This document shows, in pieces, positions 1 to 4,435 of a DNA stretch of 7,480 nt. The notes below the pieces were generated by a model. The model searched no databases. It worked only from the letters and a program-made list of their open reading frames with translations, and had not been told where the DNA came from. The position numbers and the translations under genes are program-made. This stretch comes from Candidatus Taylorbacteria bacterium RIFCSPHIGHO2_02_FULL_46_13 (GTDB lineage Bacteria > Patescibacteriota > Minisyncoccia > Phycocordibacterales > DSPV01), in the NCBI GenBank assembly GCA_001821015.1, contig MHRQ01000016.1:51604-59083 (forward strand). The letters are read 5' to 3'. Position 1 is the stretch's first letter. Every line of letters begins with the position of its first letter.

Positions 1-450
1 AAAATTGTTGTCCTCCACAAGATACCCCGAGTATTCACAACTCCCTATCCATGGAAAGCAGGGTAAAGGAACTGGTGTGCCCCAAAATCCAAGATGTATA
101 TATGCACCAGAAATATTGCCGATGTTTTGTGAGATAGCGGAGACTGTGTAGGGAATAGTAAACGGAACTAGGCCAGCGGGGCCTCCAGCAGTACCGAGCA
201 TAACGGTTGTGTTGAGTTGAAACGATCCTGATGGAGTTACCATCATAACCCCACCCCCATTATATACACACGGTGTGTCTGTCGGAGAAAAATTTATCTG
301 ATCAAGGAGAGTAAATTTCTTGTCGGGGGAAGCATAGAGAGCAAGACAGCCACTGGCTTCTGCTCTGTCAGGTTTAGCCAGAAAAATGAGGACAATAATA
401 AAACAAAGAGTCAGGAATCGAGAGATCAGGATGACGCTACGGTTCTTCAT
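1..450 (-). CDS. Secreted protein of unknown function, N-terminal part (runs off the left edge)
   Basis: An open frame of 150 codons runs from an ATG at 448-450 to the window edge without a stop, so the C-terminus is missing. Residues 1-32 form a clear Sec signal peptide: basic start MKNRS, hydrophobic core at about 6-25 (VILISRFLTLCFIIVLIFLA), and an Ala-Glu-Ala cleavage site before Ser33. The visible mature part is rich in Gly, Thr, Ser and Pro and has several cysteines, including a CFPWIGSC pair near the edge. This fits an extracytoplasmic beta-rich or disulfide-bonded protein, but I recognise no family. The start codon has no Shine-Dalgarno, and a TATAAT box lies only 6 nt upstream, so the message may be leaderless. 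It is separated from the next minus-strand gene by a terminator. I am fairly sure it is coding and do not know its function. Confidence 0.75.
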   Translation of the reverse strand, partial: MKNRSVILISRFLTLCFIIVLIFLAKPDRAEASGCLALYASPDKKFTLLDQINFSPTDTPCVYNGGGVMMVTPSGSFQLNTTVMLGTAGGPAGLVPFTIPYTVSAISQNIGNISGAYIHLGFWGTPVPLPCFPWIGSCEYSGYLVEDNNF

Positions 451-456
451 ATCACC

Positions 457-462
457 ATTATA
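457..462 (-). promoter_or_regulatory. -10 box of the secreted-protein gene
   Basis: Read on the minus strand this is a perfect TATAAT ending 6 nt before the ATG at 450. No good -35 is visible at 16-18 bp. The predicted transcription start falls at or next to the start codon, which implies a leaderless message. The prediction rests on the box and its position only. Confidence 0.5.
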
Positions 463-517
463 CCTCGGAAAGGTATAGCGGAAATAGTATGCTCTTGTCC
501 GAAGGGTGGATAAATAA

Positions 518-546
518 AAAAACGGGAGGAATTTTTCTCCCGTTTC
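518..546 (-). terminator. Intrinsic terminator of the lipoprotein gene
   Basis: AAACGGGAG pairs with CTCCCGTTT around an 8-nt loop. Read on the minus strand, the 3' arm runs into a T7 tract and a further T-rich stretch. The plus-strand exit lacks a comparable tract, so it serves minus-strand transcription. It lies about 45 nt beyond the stop at 590 and insulates the lipoprotein gene from the secreted-protein gene. Confidence 0.8.
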
Positions 547-589
547 AAGATTTGCCACAAAAATGGGCTAGTCTGGCCTTTGTACAGGC

Positions 590-1005
590 CTAAAAGCTCC
601 AACTCCGGACCGTAATGAATTGGGGCGGGCTGTTGGTTCCCACGTTCAGTTTCCATTTACGACTCCCGCGGTCTCTGGCAATACGCAAACATGCTCGGCG
701 GTACAAGCTAACAGAAATCTGTTCGTGTGGTTTTGACGTGCAGTGGTAAAACACAAGGGCGTTTCCTGCTCCAAGCAAACGATAGTGGACGGTTGGGTTC
801 TTGTCATCGGGTATTTCCCATGGCTCACCGTTTCTATACACGATAAGTTGATACTCCGTGTGGTTTTCTATGACAACTATGTTTGTGTGTTTGGGGGAAG
901 CGTTGAGATCAATCCAGAACCACTACGAGAACCGGTTGTGTTACAGCCACCCGCTACTATTACGAGTGTAATGAGCGAGACTAACAAAGAACTTTTTATT
1001 TTCAT
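590..1005 (-). pseudogene. Small lipoprotein gene with its frame interrupted (-1 shift at a slippery heptamer, or an indel)
   Basis: The ATG at 1003-1005 follows an AAAGGA Shine-Dalgarno 7 nt upstream. Residues 1-21 form a lipoprotein signal: MKIKS, a hydrophobic core, then AGGC with Cys21 as the lipidated residue. A Ser/Gly/Thr linker follows. The first frame stops at a TAG at 877-879. The -1 frame carries on without interruption to a stop at 590-592 and reads as plausible protein (TNIVVIENHTEYQLIVYRNG and onward), giving about 138 residues once joined. The shift point is at or near C CCA AAC (889-895), in the exact phase of a canonical -1 slippery site and overlapping a C5 run. The intact promoter, leader and terminator suggest the gene was recently functional or still is. 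The options are programmed frameshifting, a real mutation, or a one-base assembly error. The C-terminal domain family is unknown. Confidence 0.7.
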
Positions 1006-1046
1006 TTCGGAATCCTTTCATTCAGTCTGTTTGTTTAGTGTCTAGT

Positions 1047-1109
1047 GCACCGCGGTCAAGGTTCGGTAGAGCACCTTTTCTTTCGCACAACGAGGTTTGA
1101 CCACGGTGC
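1047..1109 (-). promoter_or_regulatory. Long stem-loop in the leader of the lipoprotein gene
   Basis: GCACCGCGGTCA (1047-1058) and TGACCACGGTGC (1098-1109) form a 12-bp helix around a 39-nt insert. The single non-Watson-Crick position is a G-U pair in the minus-strand RNA but a C-A clash in the plus-strand RNA, so the structure belongs to the minus transcript. It starts about 12 nt after the predicted start site and ends about 40 nt before the ATG. It is a candidate cis-regulatory or stabilising element, and I recognise no known riboswitch in it. Confidence 0.55.
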
Positions 1110-1127
1110 GTCAGTTTTTCTAACAAG

Positions 1128-1157
1128 AATATACCATACTATTTATTATTTTGTCAA
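1128..1157 (-). promoter_or_regulatory. Sigma70-type promoter of the lipoprotein gene
   Basis: On the minus strand there is a perfect TTGACA (1152-1157), an 18-bp spacer, then TATATT (1128-1133) preceded by TGG, an extended -10. The start site is predicted near 1121, giving a leader of about 115 nt. The -35 lies one base outside the left inverted repeat of the Cas2-like unit, so a protein bound at that repeat would sit directly upstream of polymerase. Confidence 0.75.
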
Positions 1158-1158
1158 T

Positions 1159-1195
1159 CTACATTAACGTGACGCTATAGCGTAGAGTTAATGTA
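1159..1195 (+). repeat. Left 37-bp inverted repeat, near-palindromic
   Basis: Outer arms TACATTAAC and GTTAATGTA flank a 12-bp perfect palindrome, ACGCTATAGCGT. The two 3-bp spacers between arms and core are GTG and AGA and do not pair, so the element has a direction. Its last base is the A of the ATG of the Cas2-like gene. The core contains TATAGC, which could act as a weak -10 for that gene. Confidence 0.95.
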
Positions 1196-1764
1196 TGTTA
1201 AGTTTGGAAAAAGAAGTAAGAACAAAAACCCGAAGAAAAAATGTGCAGAGGATAATTCTCGGGACTATTGCCACAGCGGGCTTGTTGAGTGTTGCGGTGG
1301 TCGCTCCAAACGCGCTACAGGCGCTTGAGAAACTCGGGCTCATCCCATCGCGAAGGCAACAAGAAATTGTCAGCAGTTCCTGGAAAAGACTTGTAGCGGC
1401 GGGCCTGCTGGAGCGGCAAGGGAAATTTTTGCGATTGACTTCAAAAGGAGAAAAGAAGCTTCGTCAATTGGAATTGCGCGATTACAAATTGAAAAAACCT
1501 CGGCGGTGGGATAAAAAGTGGCGACTACTTATTTTTGATATCAGGGAAGAACGGAAGAGTTTACGGGATAAAGTCCGGCGGACCCTTGTCTCAATCGGCT
1601 TCGCTCGTTTACAAGACAGCGTGTGGGTATATCCTTATGACTGCGAGGATTTCTTCACGCTACTTAAAGCTGATTTTAAAGTGGGTAAAGACCTGCTCTA
1701 CATCATTGCCGATGCAATTGAGAACGACCGCTCTCTTAGGGAGAAATTCGGCCTTGCGGCATAA
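1195..1764 (+). CDS. PaaX/Cas2-like protein: winged helix plus Cas2-type ferredoxin domain
   Basis: This 189-residue protein has three parts. Residues 1-20 are Lys/Arg-rich. Residues 20-45 are hydrophobic (ILGTIATAGLLSVAVVAPNA), a signature I associate with Parcubacteria proteins annotated PaaX-like or Cas2. Residues 45-95 form a winged helix-turn-helix (IPSRRQQEIVSSSWKRLVAAGLL, then the wing FLRLTSKGEKKL). Residues 107-188 resemble Cas2 and the PaaX C-terminal domain: first strand WRLLIFDI with Asp115 at the Cas2 catalytic-Asp position, then Arg128-Arg129, then GFARLQDSVWVYP matching the Cas2 GxxxQxSVF pattern. There is no cas1, other cas gene or CRISPR array nearby, so a spacer-acquisition role is unlikely. 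The ATG at 1195 is the first start after an in-frame stop inside the left repeat, and only a weak AGAG lies upstream. The role may be DNA-binding repressor, nuclease or recombinase; the sequence does not decide. Confidence 0.88.
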   Translation: MLSLEKEVRTKTRRKNVQRIILGTIATAGLLSVAVVAPNALQALEKLGLIPSRRQQEIVSSSWKRLVAAGLLERQGKFLRLTSKGEKKLRQLELRDYKLKKPRRWDKKWRLLIFDIREERKSLRDKVRRTLVSIGFARLQDSVWVYPYDCEDFFTLLKADFKVGKDLLYIIADAIENDRSLREKFGLAA

Positions 1765-1796
1765 GCATAATAAATATACATCGTTTTAAAACTACC

Positions 1797-1833
1797 TACA
1801 TTAACTCTACGCTATAGCGTCACGTTAATGTAG
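1797..1833 (-). repeat. Right 37-bp inverted repeat, near-palindromic
   Basis: This is the exact reverse complement of 1159-1195, 37 of 37 bases. The asymmetric spacers are conserved in inverted order (TCT, then CAC). One extra base at 1796 extends its own palindromic arms to 10 bp. It lies 32 bp after the stop of the Cas2-like gene. A further perfect palindrome, GTTTTAAAAC, lies just inside it at 1783-1792. Confidence 0.95.
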
Positions 1834-1899
1834 GTCTGTTCAATAAATGGAAATATTACGTACGCCATTGTTTTTGTTTGTGCGCAAGTGAGTGGACGG

Positions 1900-1908
1900 T
1901 GGTATAAT
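1900..1908 (+). promoter_or_regulatory. Extended -10 promoter of the glutaredoxin gene
   Basis: TGG followed by a perfect TATAAT (1903-1908). The best -35 candidate, TTGTGC at 1878-1883, is weak and 19 bp away, so the extended -10 probably carries recognition. The start site is predicted near 1915, leaving a leader of about 23 nt without a Shine-Dalgarno. Confidence 0.65.
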
Positions 1909-1937
1909 ATTTCTACTTAGCCACTAACCAAGACCCA

Positions 1938-2174
1938 ATGAACCAAGTCATCATGTATTCAACCCCCACTTGTGTCTACTGCGGCGCCACGAAGGCGTTT
2001 TTTAAACAGCATAATGTTGCTTTTGAGGAATACAATGTGGCGACTGATTTGGTGAAGCGACAGGAGATGATTGAAAAGAGCGGTCAGCTTGGTGTGCCGG
2101 TGATTTCTATCGGCGATGAGATAACGGTTGGCTTTGATGAATCGCGGCTCTCTAAACTTCTTGGGATTAAATAA
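1938..2174 (+). CDS. Glutaredoxin-like thiol-disulfide oxidoreductase
   Basis: This is a 78-residue thioredoxin-fold protein of the glutaredoxin/NrdH type. The first strand QVIMYSTPT leads to the redox motif C12-V-Y-C15. The cis-proline is in GVP (Pro54), followed by the glutathione or backbone-binding turn VGFDESRL at about 64-71. The length is normal for a stand-alone small glutaredoxin or NrdH-redoxin. It reduces disulfides in cytoplasmic proteins, possibly ribonucleotide reductase, but no nrd gene is in view to fix the partner. It has its own extended -10 promoter and a strong terminator, so it is a one-gene unit. The start ATG has no clear Shine-Dalgarno. The family is secure; the physiological electron donor and target are not. 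Confidence 0.93.
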   Translation: MNQVIMYSTPTCVYCGATKAFFKQHNVAFEEYNVATDLVKRQEMIEKSGQLGVPVISIGDEITVGFDESRLSKLLGIK

Positions 2175-2184
2175 TCTTGTAAAC

Positions 2185-2209
2185 AAAAAACCGCCCGGGG
2201 CGGTTTTTT
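2185..2209 (+). terminator. Intrinsic terminator after the glutaredoxin gene
   Basis: CCGCC and GGCGG pair around a 3-nt loop, extended by A6 against T6. The T6 tract follows the stem on the plus strand. It begins 10 nt after the stop codon and separates the gene from the tRNA-Arg promoter. The symmetric A and T tracts could also work in the other direction, but no minus-strand gene reads into it. Confidence 0.88.
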
Positions 2210-2228
2210 GTTTTGGGTATTGCGCTTG

Positions 2229-2237
2229 TGTTATAGT
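2229..2237 (+). promoter_or_regulatory. Extended -10 promoter of tRNA-Arg
   Basis: TG, one base, then TATAGT (2232-2237). A weak TTGTTT -35 at 2208-2213 overlaps the glutaredoxin terminator with 18-bp spacing. The start site is predicted near 2244, almost at the mature tRNA 5' end. Confidence 0.45.
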
Positions 2238-2245
2238 GTTTTTAC

Positions 2246-2317
2246 GCCCCCGTAGTTCAACGGATAGAACGGACCCGTCCTAAGGGTTTGATGTCAGTTC
2301 AATTCTGGCCGGGGGCA
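2246..2317 (+). tRNA. tRNA-Arg, anticodon CCU
   Basis: A complete 72-nt cloverleaf. The 7-bp acceptor stem GCCCCCG/CGGGGGC ends at discriminator A2317. The D stem is GTTC/GAAC with GG in the loop. The anticodon stem is GACCC/GGGTT with a G-U at its base, and its loop GTCCTAA gives anticodon CCT at positions 34-36. The variable loop has 4 nt. The T stem is GTCAG/CTGGC with loop TTCAATT. It reads AGG codons. The 3' CCA is not encoded (TCA follows the discriminator), so CCA addition is needed. A second promoter and structured region follow immediately. Confidence 0.95.
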
Positions 2318-2321
2318 TCAG

Positions 2322-2350
2322 TTGAGTCATACTATTTATTTTGCTAGTAT
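2322..2350 (+). promoter_or_regulatory. Promoter of the structured leader and 88-aa membrane protein
   Basis: TTGAGT (2322-2327), a 17-bp spacer, then TAGTAT (2345-2350). The predicted start near 2357 is just before the outer arm of the structure that begins at 2362. Both boxes match consensus only partly. Confidence 0.5.
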
Positions 2351-2361
2351 GGTCTTTATGG

Positions 2362-2485
2362 ATCCCGTTAGAAATAGGTCGTCCTCGGACGACCGTAGTT
2401 TAACAGGATTACGTTGGGGAAATAGGGTATCAATATTCCGCAGTGTTTTTGTGAGGATTATTAACTAATTGATTTCTAACGGGAT
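2362..2485 (+). promoter_or_regulatory. Structured leader whose closing stem covers the downstream start codon
   Basis: ATCCCGTTAGAAAT (2362-2375) is perfectly complementary to ATTTCTAACGGGAT (2472-2485), a 14-bp closing stem. Inside it are a strong hairpin, GGTCGTC/GACGACC with loop CTCG (2377-2394), a TAGTT/AACTA pairing (2396-2400 with 2463-2467) and a smaller hairpin near 2418-2440. The 3' arm includes the first two bases of the ATG at 2484. Folding would therefore hide that start. It could be a cis-regulatory leader or the body of a small RNA. I do not recognise a known riboswitch class. Confidence 0.55.
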
Positions 2486-2750
2486 GGATGAAGAGGATAA
2501 AAAGCTTTTACAGGAAGTGCTAGAGATTAGCCGCGATAATCAGAAAAAGATTGCCCGTTTATACCGAAATTTGTGGTGGTCACGTGTCTGGTCTTGGATC
2601 TATTGGGCGTTTATCATCGGTAGTGCGTTTGGAGCATACTACCTAATCCAGCCTTATTTCGATTATCTCAAGAGTGCCTATGGTGGTTTGCAGGATAATA
2701 CCAATAATGCGCAGAACCAAAATAACGCATTTCAGAATTTTTTTCAGTAA
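2484..2750 (+). CDS. 88-aa single-span membrane protein with coiled-coil N-terminus
   Basis: From ATG 2484 the protein begins MDEEDKKLLQEVLEISRDNQ, a charged amphipathic helix that may form a short coiled coil (residues 4-27). Then come Trp/Arg-rich residues NLWWSRVWSW, one membrane span at about 36-58 (WIYWAFIIGSAFGAYYLIQPY), and a polar Asn/Gln-rich tail. The N-terminus is probably cytoplasmic, given its positive charge before the span. I recognise this as a type of small protein common in Parcubacteria, but no function is known to me. A TTG at 2469, 11 nt after GAGGA, would add five residues and is an alternative start. I prefer ATG because the charged helix then begins the protein. The stop lies 6 nt before tRNA-Phe, so the two are probably cotranscribed. 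Confidence 0.82.
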   Translation: MDEEDKKLLQEVLEISRDNQKKIARLYRNLWWSRVWSWIYWAFIIGSAFGAYYLIQPYFDYLKSAYGGLQDNTNNAQNQNNAFQNFFQ

Positions 2751-2756
2751 CTTTTT

Positions 2757-2832
2757 GCCGAGGTAGCTCAGTTGGTAGAGCGTCCGCCTGAAGAGCGGTA
2801 GGTCCCCGGTTCGAACCCGGGCCTCGGCACCA
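2757..2832 (+). tRNA. tRNA-Phe, anticodon GAA, CCA encoded
   Basis: A complete cloverleaf: acceptor GCCGAGG/CCTCGGC, D stem GCTC/GAGC with loop AGTTGGTA, anticodon loop CTGAAGA giving GAA at 34-36, T stem CCCGG/CCGGG with loop TTCGAAC, discriminator A and an encoded CCA. Two points are unusual: position 37 is G instead of the usual A of tRNA-Phe, and the 27-43 pair is U-U. No promoter of its own is evident; it is probably processed from the upstream transcript. Confidence 0.96.
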
Positions 2833-2894
2833 AATATAGAAGACTTTATTTTTTCTCTGTTTCTGTTATTCTGTTTGCGGAAAGGAGGTGTGAA

Positions 2895-3125
2895 ATGAAT
2901 GTGCATATTCCGCCAGCCGTTGGTTTGCGTATAAGCGTTACGTTGGCTCTTTTATCTGGAATTGATACCTTACTCATGGTTGTGATGCTTGTCGCCACCG
3001 GTGTGGGCTTGCTTTCCGGTTTAGATGTCACCAACTGGATTTTGGTCTTGCAGGGCGGGGGGATTGCCCTTGGTGTTTTACTAGGTCTCCTCGTGCTCTG
3101 CCGGCTCCTTAACAAGGGTGCATAA
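2895..3125 (+). CDS. 76-aa two-span membrane protein of unknown function
   Basis: The ATG follows AAAGGAGGTG, a near-perfect anti-16S match with ideal spacing and by far the best ribosome binding site in the window. The short N-terminus is followed by two hydrophobic helices at about 13-41 and 48-71, separated by GLDVTN. The tail LLNKGA is short and positively charged, suggesting both ends may face the cytoplasm. No conserved motif or family is recognisable. The gene is about 60 nt downstream of tRNA-Phe and could be read from the same transcript or from a weak extended -10 (TATTCT, 2867-2872). A bidirectional terminator follows 3 nt after its stop. The strong Shine-Dalgarno and uninterrupted frame support real coding. 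Confidence 0.8.
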   Translation: MNVHIPPAVGLRISVTLALLSGIDTLLMVVMLVATGVGLLSGLDVTNWILVLQGGGIALGVLLGLLVLCRLLNKGA

Positions 3126-3128
3126 CTT

Positions 3129-3156
3129 AAAAGCCCGTCGCGTGCGACGGGCTTTT
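3129..3156 (+). terminator. Bidirectional intrinsic terminator between convergent genes
   Basis: GCCCGTCGC and GCGACGGGC form a 9-bp GC-rich stem (effectively 8 bp with a CGTG loop), flanked by AAAA and TTTT. On the plus strand TTTTCTCTTTCT follows; on the minus strand TTTTAA follows. It lies between the 76-aa gene and the convergent hsp20 and can serve both. Confidence 0.85.
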
Positions 3157-3170
3157 CTCTTTCTGATTTT

Positions 3171-3641
3171 TTACGTGGTTTTTACGCGCAGTTTGGTTTG
3201 TCTGCCTTTGTCCACTTTCGGCAGACGAATAATAAGAAGTCCGTGCTTTTCAACCGCTTCCGCTTCTTCCACTTCAATTTCTTGGGGGAGCACAATGGTT
3301 CTGGTAAACGATCCCCAATACAATTCTTTGAAAAAGAAATTATCCTCCGTAACTTCATTCGCGGCTTCACGCGTGCCTTTAATGGTTACCATGTCGCGTG
3401 TAATAGATATATCCAAATCCTCCGGTCGCACACCCGCAACCATCGTTTTTATGACGATATCTTCGGGGGTTTGATACACATCCACGCCGAGCTGCCCATC
3501 TTCTTCGGTTTCCATGCTTTGCTCAATCCACTCTTTTTGTGGCTGGAGGGATACTTTTTCTCCCGATGCTTCGCTTGCGGTTTCGCTTACACTGACCGTG
3601 CCGGTGAGTCTCTCAAAGAATGATCGTTTGTTTTTTGCCAT
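3171..3641 (-). CDS. Small heat-shock protein, Hsp20/alpha-crystallin family
   Basis: This 156-residue protein has a variable N-terminal arm (1-50), an alpha-crystallin domain at about 51-143, and a short C-terminal tail. Domain landmarks are LGVDVYQTPEDIVIKTMVAG, GVRPEDLDISITRDMVTIKG, then FKELYWGSFTRTIVLP, and the closing GLLIIRLPK (134-142). The tail contains LRV, a degenerate form of the I-x-I motif used for oligomer assembly. Family members are ATP-independent holdases that bind unfolding proteins in the cytoplasm. I chose the ATG at 3641 (MAKNKRSFFERL) because an upstream in-frame ATG at 3701 adds 20 residues that overlap a hairpin-rich leader and look non-coding. No Shine-Dalgarno is visible. 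It is the last minus-strand gene before the shared terminator. Confidence 0.95.
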   Translation of the reverse strand: MAKNKRSFFERLTGTVSVSETASEASGEKVSLQPQKEWIEQSMETEEDGQLGVDVYQTPEDIVIKTMVAGVRPEDLDISITRDMVTIKGTREAANEVTEDNFFFKELYWGSFTRTIVLPQEIEVEEAEAVEKHGLLIIRLPKVDKGRQTKLRVKTT

Positions 3642-3670
3642 GTGTTTTTTAAAATTATGTCGCGCATGTC

Positions 3671-3716
3671 CGATTCTGTCGGAATCGTGTCGCCCCCACA
3701 TCCATTAAGGGGCGAC
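3671..3716 (-). promoter_or_regulatory. Two-hairpin leader upstream of hsp20
   Basis: GTCGCCCC and GGGGCGAC (3689-3696 and 3709-3716) form an 8-bp stem with a 12-nt loop. CGATTC and GAATCG (3671-3676 and 3682-3687) form a 6-bp stem with a 5-nt loop. Neither exits into a U-tract on the minus strand, so they are poor intrinsic terminators. They fill the gap between prsW and hsp20 and could be a heat-responsive leader or a processing site. No CIRCE sequence is present. Confidence 0.4.
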
Positions 3717-3736
3717 CTCGCGCGGCAACCTTATAA

Positions 3737-4432
3737 TTAATTTTTTATGGGATGGACCTTTTTTACTTTTTCCAACAAGAGAAGAATACCGATAATGGCA
3801 ATCCAAACTAGAGATGACGCGAGCACGCTGTGTGTACCATTTCCTATAAGTATAGTTAAGTTGAATCCTATGTGCAATGCAATCGCGAGGATAAGTCCGA
3901 AAGCCATATATTGGTATTTACGGAGGCGGTTCTTATAGAAGGCAAGAGCCATACAGATACCGACTGCTGCTGATGCGCCGATATGCAAGAGCGTTGCCCC
4001 GATAAAACGTAAGTTTCCGGTGACAATACCCGTCGTGGCGAGGCCTTGTGAGATTGGATTGAATATAAAAAGCGTGTTTTCTACAGCCGCGAATCCTAAT
4101 GCCACCGTTACCATGTACACAACATAATCAATAGGTTCGTCAATCTCTTTGCGCCACAGTACGATAGAAAGAACGGCGATAAACTTTCCCAATTCCTCTA
4201 TAGTGGACCACAGGAGAATGCGCAAGGTCTCACCGCTTACGCTCTGGTACACAAAGGCTTCAAGTTTCAAGACTGGTAATACCACCAGCATGCCAACGGC
4301 AAACGTCAGAAAGAGAAGGCGTATTGGTTCGGGGTGCTTGCGGTCCTCTCTAAGCCAGAACAAAAGCCAGACGAGTGTTGGCAGTGCACCTCCGGCAATC
4401 GCAAACAGTGTATGTTCTAAGAAGGTGCCCAT
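3737..4432 (-). CDS. prsW: PrsW-family intramembrane metalloprotease
   Basis: This 231-residue polytopic membrane protein has about seven or eight hydrophobic segments. PrsW hallmarks are present in order: the EE motif at 79-80 (STIEELGKF), Glu118-Asn119 in GFAAVENT, His150 in GATLLHIGAS, and His187 with Asn191 in ALHIGFNL. These match the conserved Glu/His residues of the PrsW/CAAX-protease (ABI) superfamily, which cleave transmembrane helices. In Bacillus, PrsW starts degradation of an anti-sigma factor, but no sigma or anti-sigma gene is visible here, so the substrate is unknown. The start ATG is 3 nt after the valS stop and has no Shine-Dalgarno, which suggests translational coupling in a valS-prsW operon. 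The family call is strong; activity is inferred from the retained residues. Confidence 0.94.
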   Translation of the reverse strand: MGTFLEHTLFAIAGGALPTLVWLLFWLREDRKHPEPIRLLFLTFAVGMLVVLPVLKLEAFVYQSVSGETLRILLWSTIEELGKFIAVLSIVLWRKEIDEPIDYVVYMVTVALGFAAVENTLFIFNPISQGLATTGIVTGNLRFIGATLLHIGASAAVGICMALAFYKNRLRKYQYMAFGLILAIALHIGFNLTILIGNGTHSVLASSLVWIAIIGILLLLEKVKKVHPIKN

Positions 4433-4435
4433 GAT

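Larger units (their letters stand above)
1159..1833 (+). mobile_element. Putative minimal mobile unit: Cas2-like gene between 37-bp inverted repeats
   Basis: The 675-bp unit consists of a perfect 37-bp inverted repeat at each end (1159-1195 and 1797-1833) and a single gene that almost fills the interior. The gene starts on the last base of the left repeat and ends 32 bp before the right one. This layout resembles a small insertion sequence. However, I see no target-site duplication at the outer edges (AAT on the left, GTC on the right), and the encoded protein is not a recognised transposase. The alternative is a regulator with duplicated operators. The repeats are directly seen; mobility is inferred. 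Confidence 0.45.

Noticed and set aside
447..656. 69-codon minus-strand open frame
   Set aside because: It runs through the intrinsic terminator hairpin and overlaps both exported-protein genes in another frame.
743..1045. 100-codon plus-strand open frame
   Set aside because: It is antisense to the lipoprotein gene, has no Shine-Dalgarno or promoter, and its residues do not look like a folded protein. The minus strand has a lipobox, ribosome site, promoter and terminator.
1783..1792. Perfect palindrome GTTTTAAAAC inside the right repeat
   Set aside because: It is short, AT-rich and expected by chance; no further structure links it to the repeats.
1159..1833. CRISPR-Cas locus suggested by the Cas2-like protein
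   Set aside because: No cas1, effector gene or repeat-spacer array exists in the window, and the protein has a winged-helix N-terminus that CRISPR Cas2 lacks.
1141..1848. Target-site duplication around the inverted repeats
   Set aside because: Bases directly outside the repeats do not match. GTCAAT on the left and GTTCAAT on the right are similar but not at equivalent distances.
2387..2445. tRNA-like segment (GTAGTTTAACAGGATTAC resembles a D arm)
   Set aside because: No acceptor stem, anticodon stem or T arm can be formed in register; the D-arm likeness is short.
2643..2906. 87-codon minus-strand open frame
   Set aside because: It crosses tRNA-Phe in antisense. The ARVRTGDLPLFRR-type peptide is a known false product of antisense tRNA reading.
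3642..3701. 20-residue N-terminal extension of Hsp20 from the ATG at 3701
   Set aside because: It overlaps hairpin sequences, its residues are atypical for the family, and MAKNKRSFFERL is a normal start.
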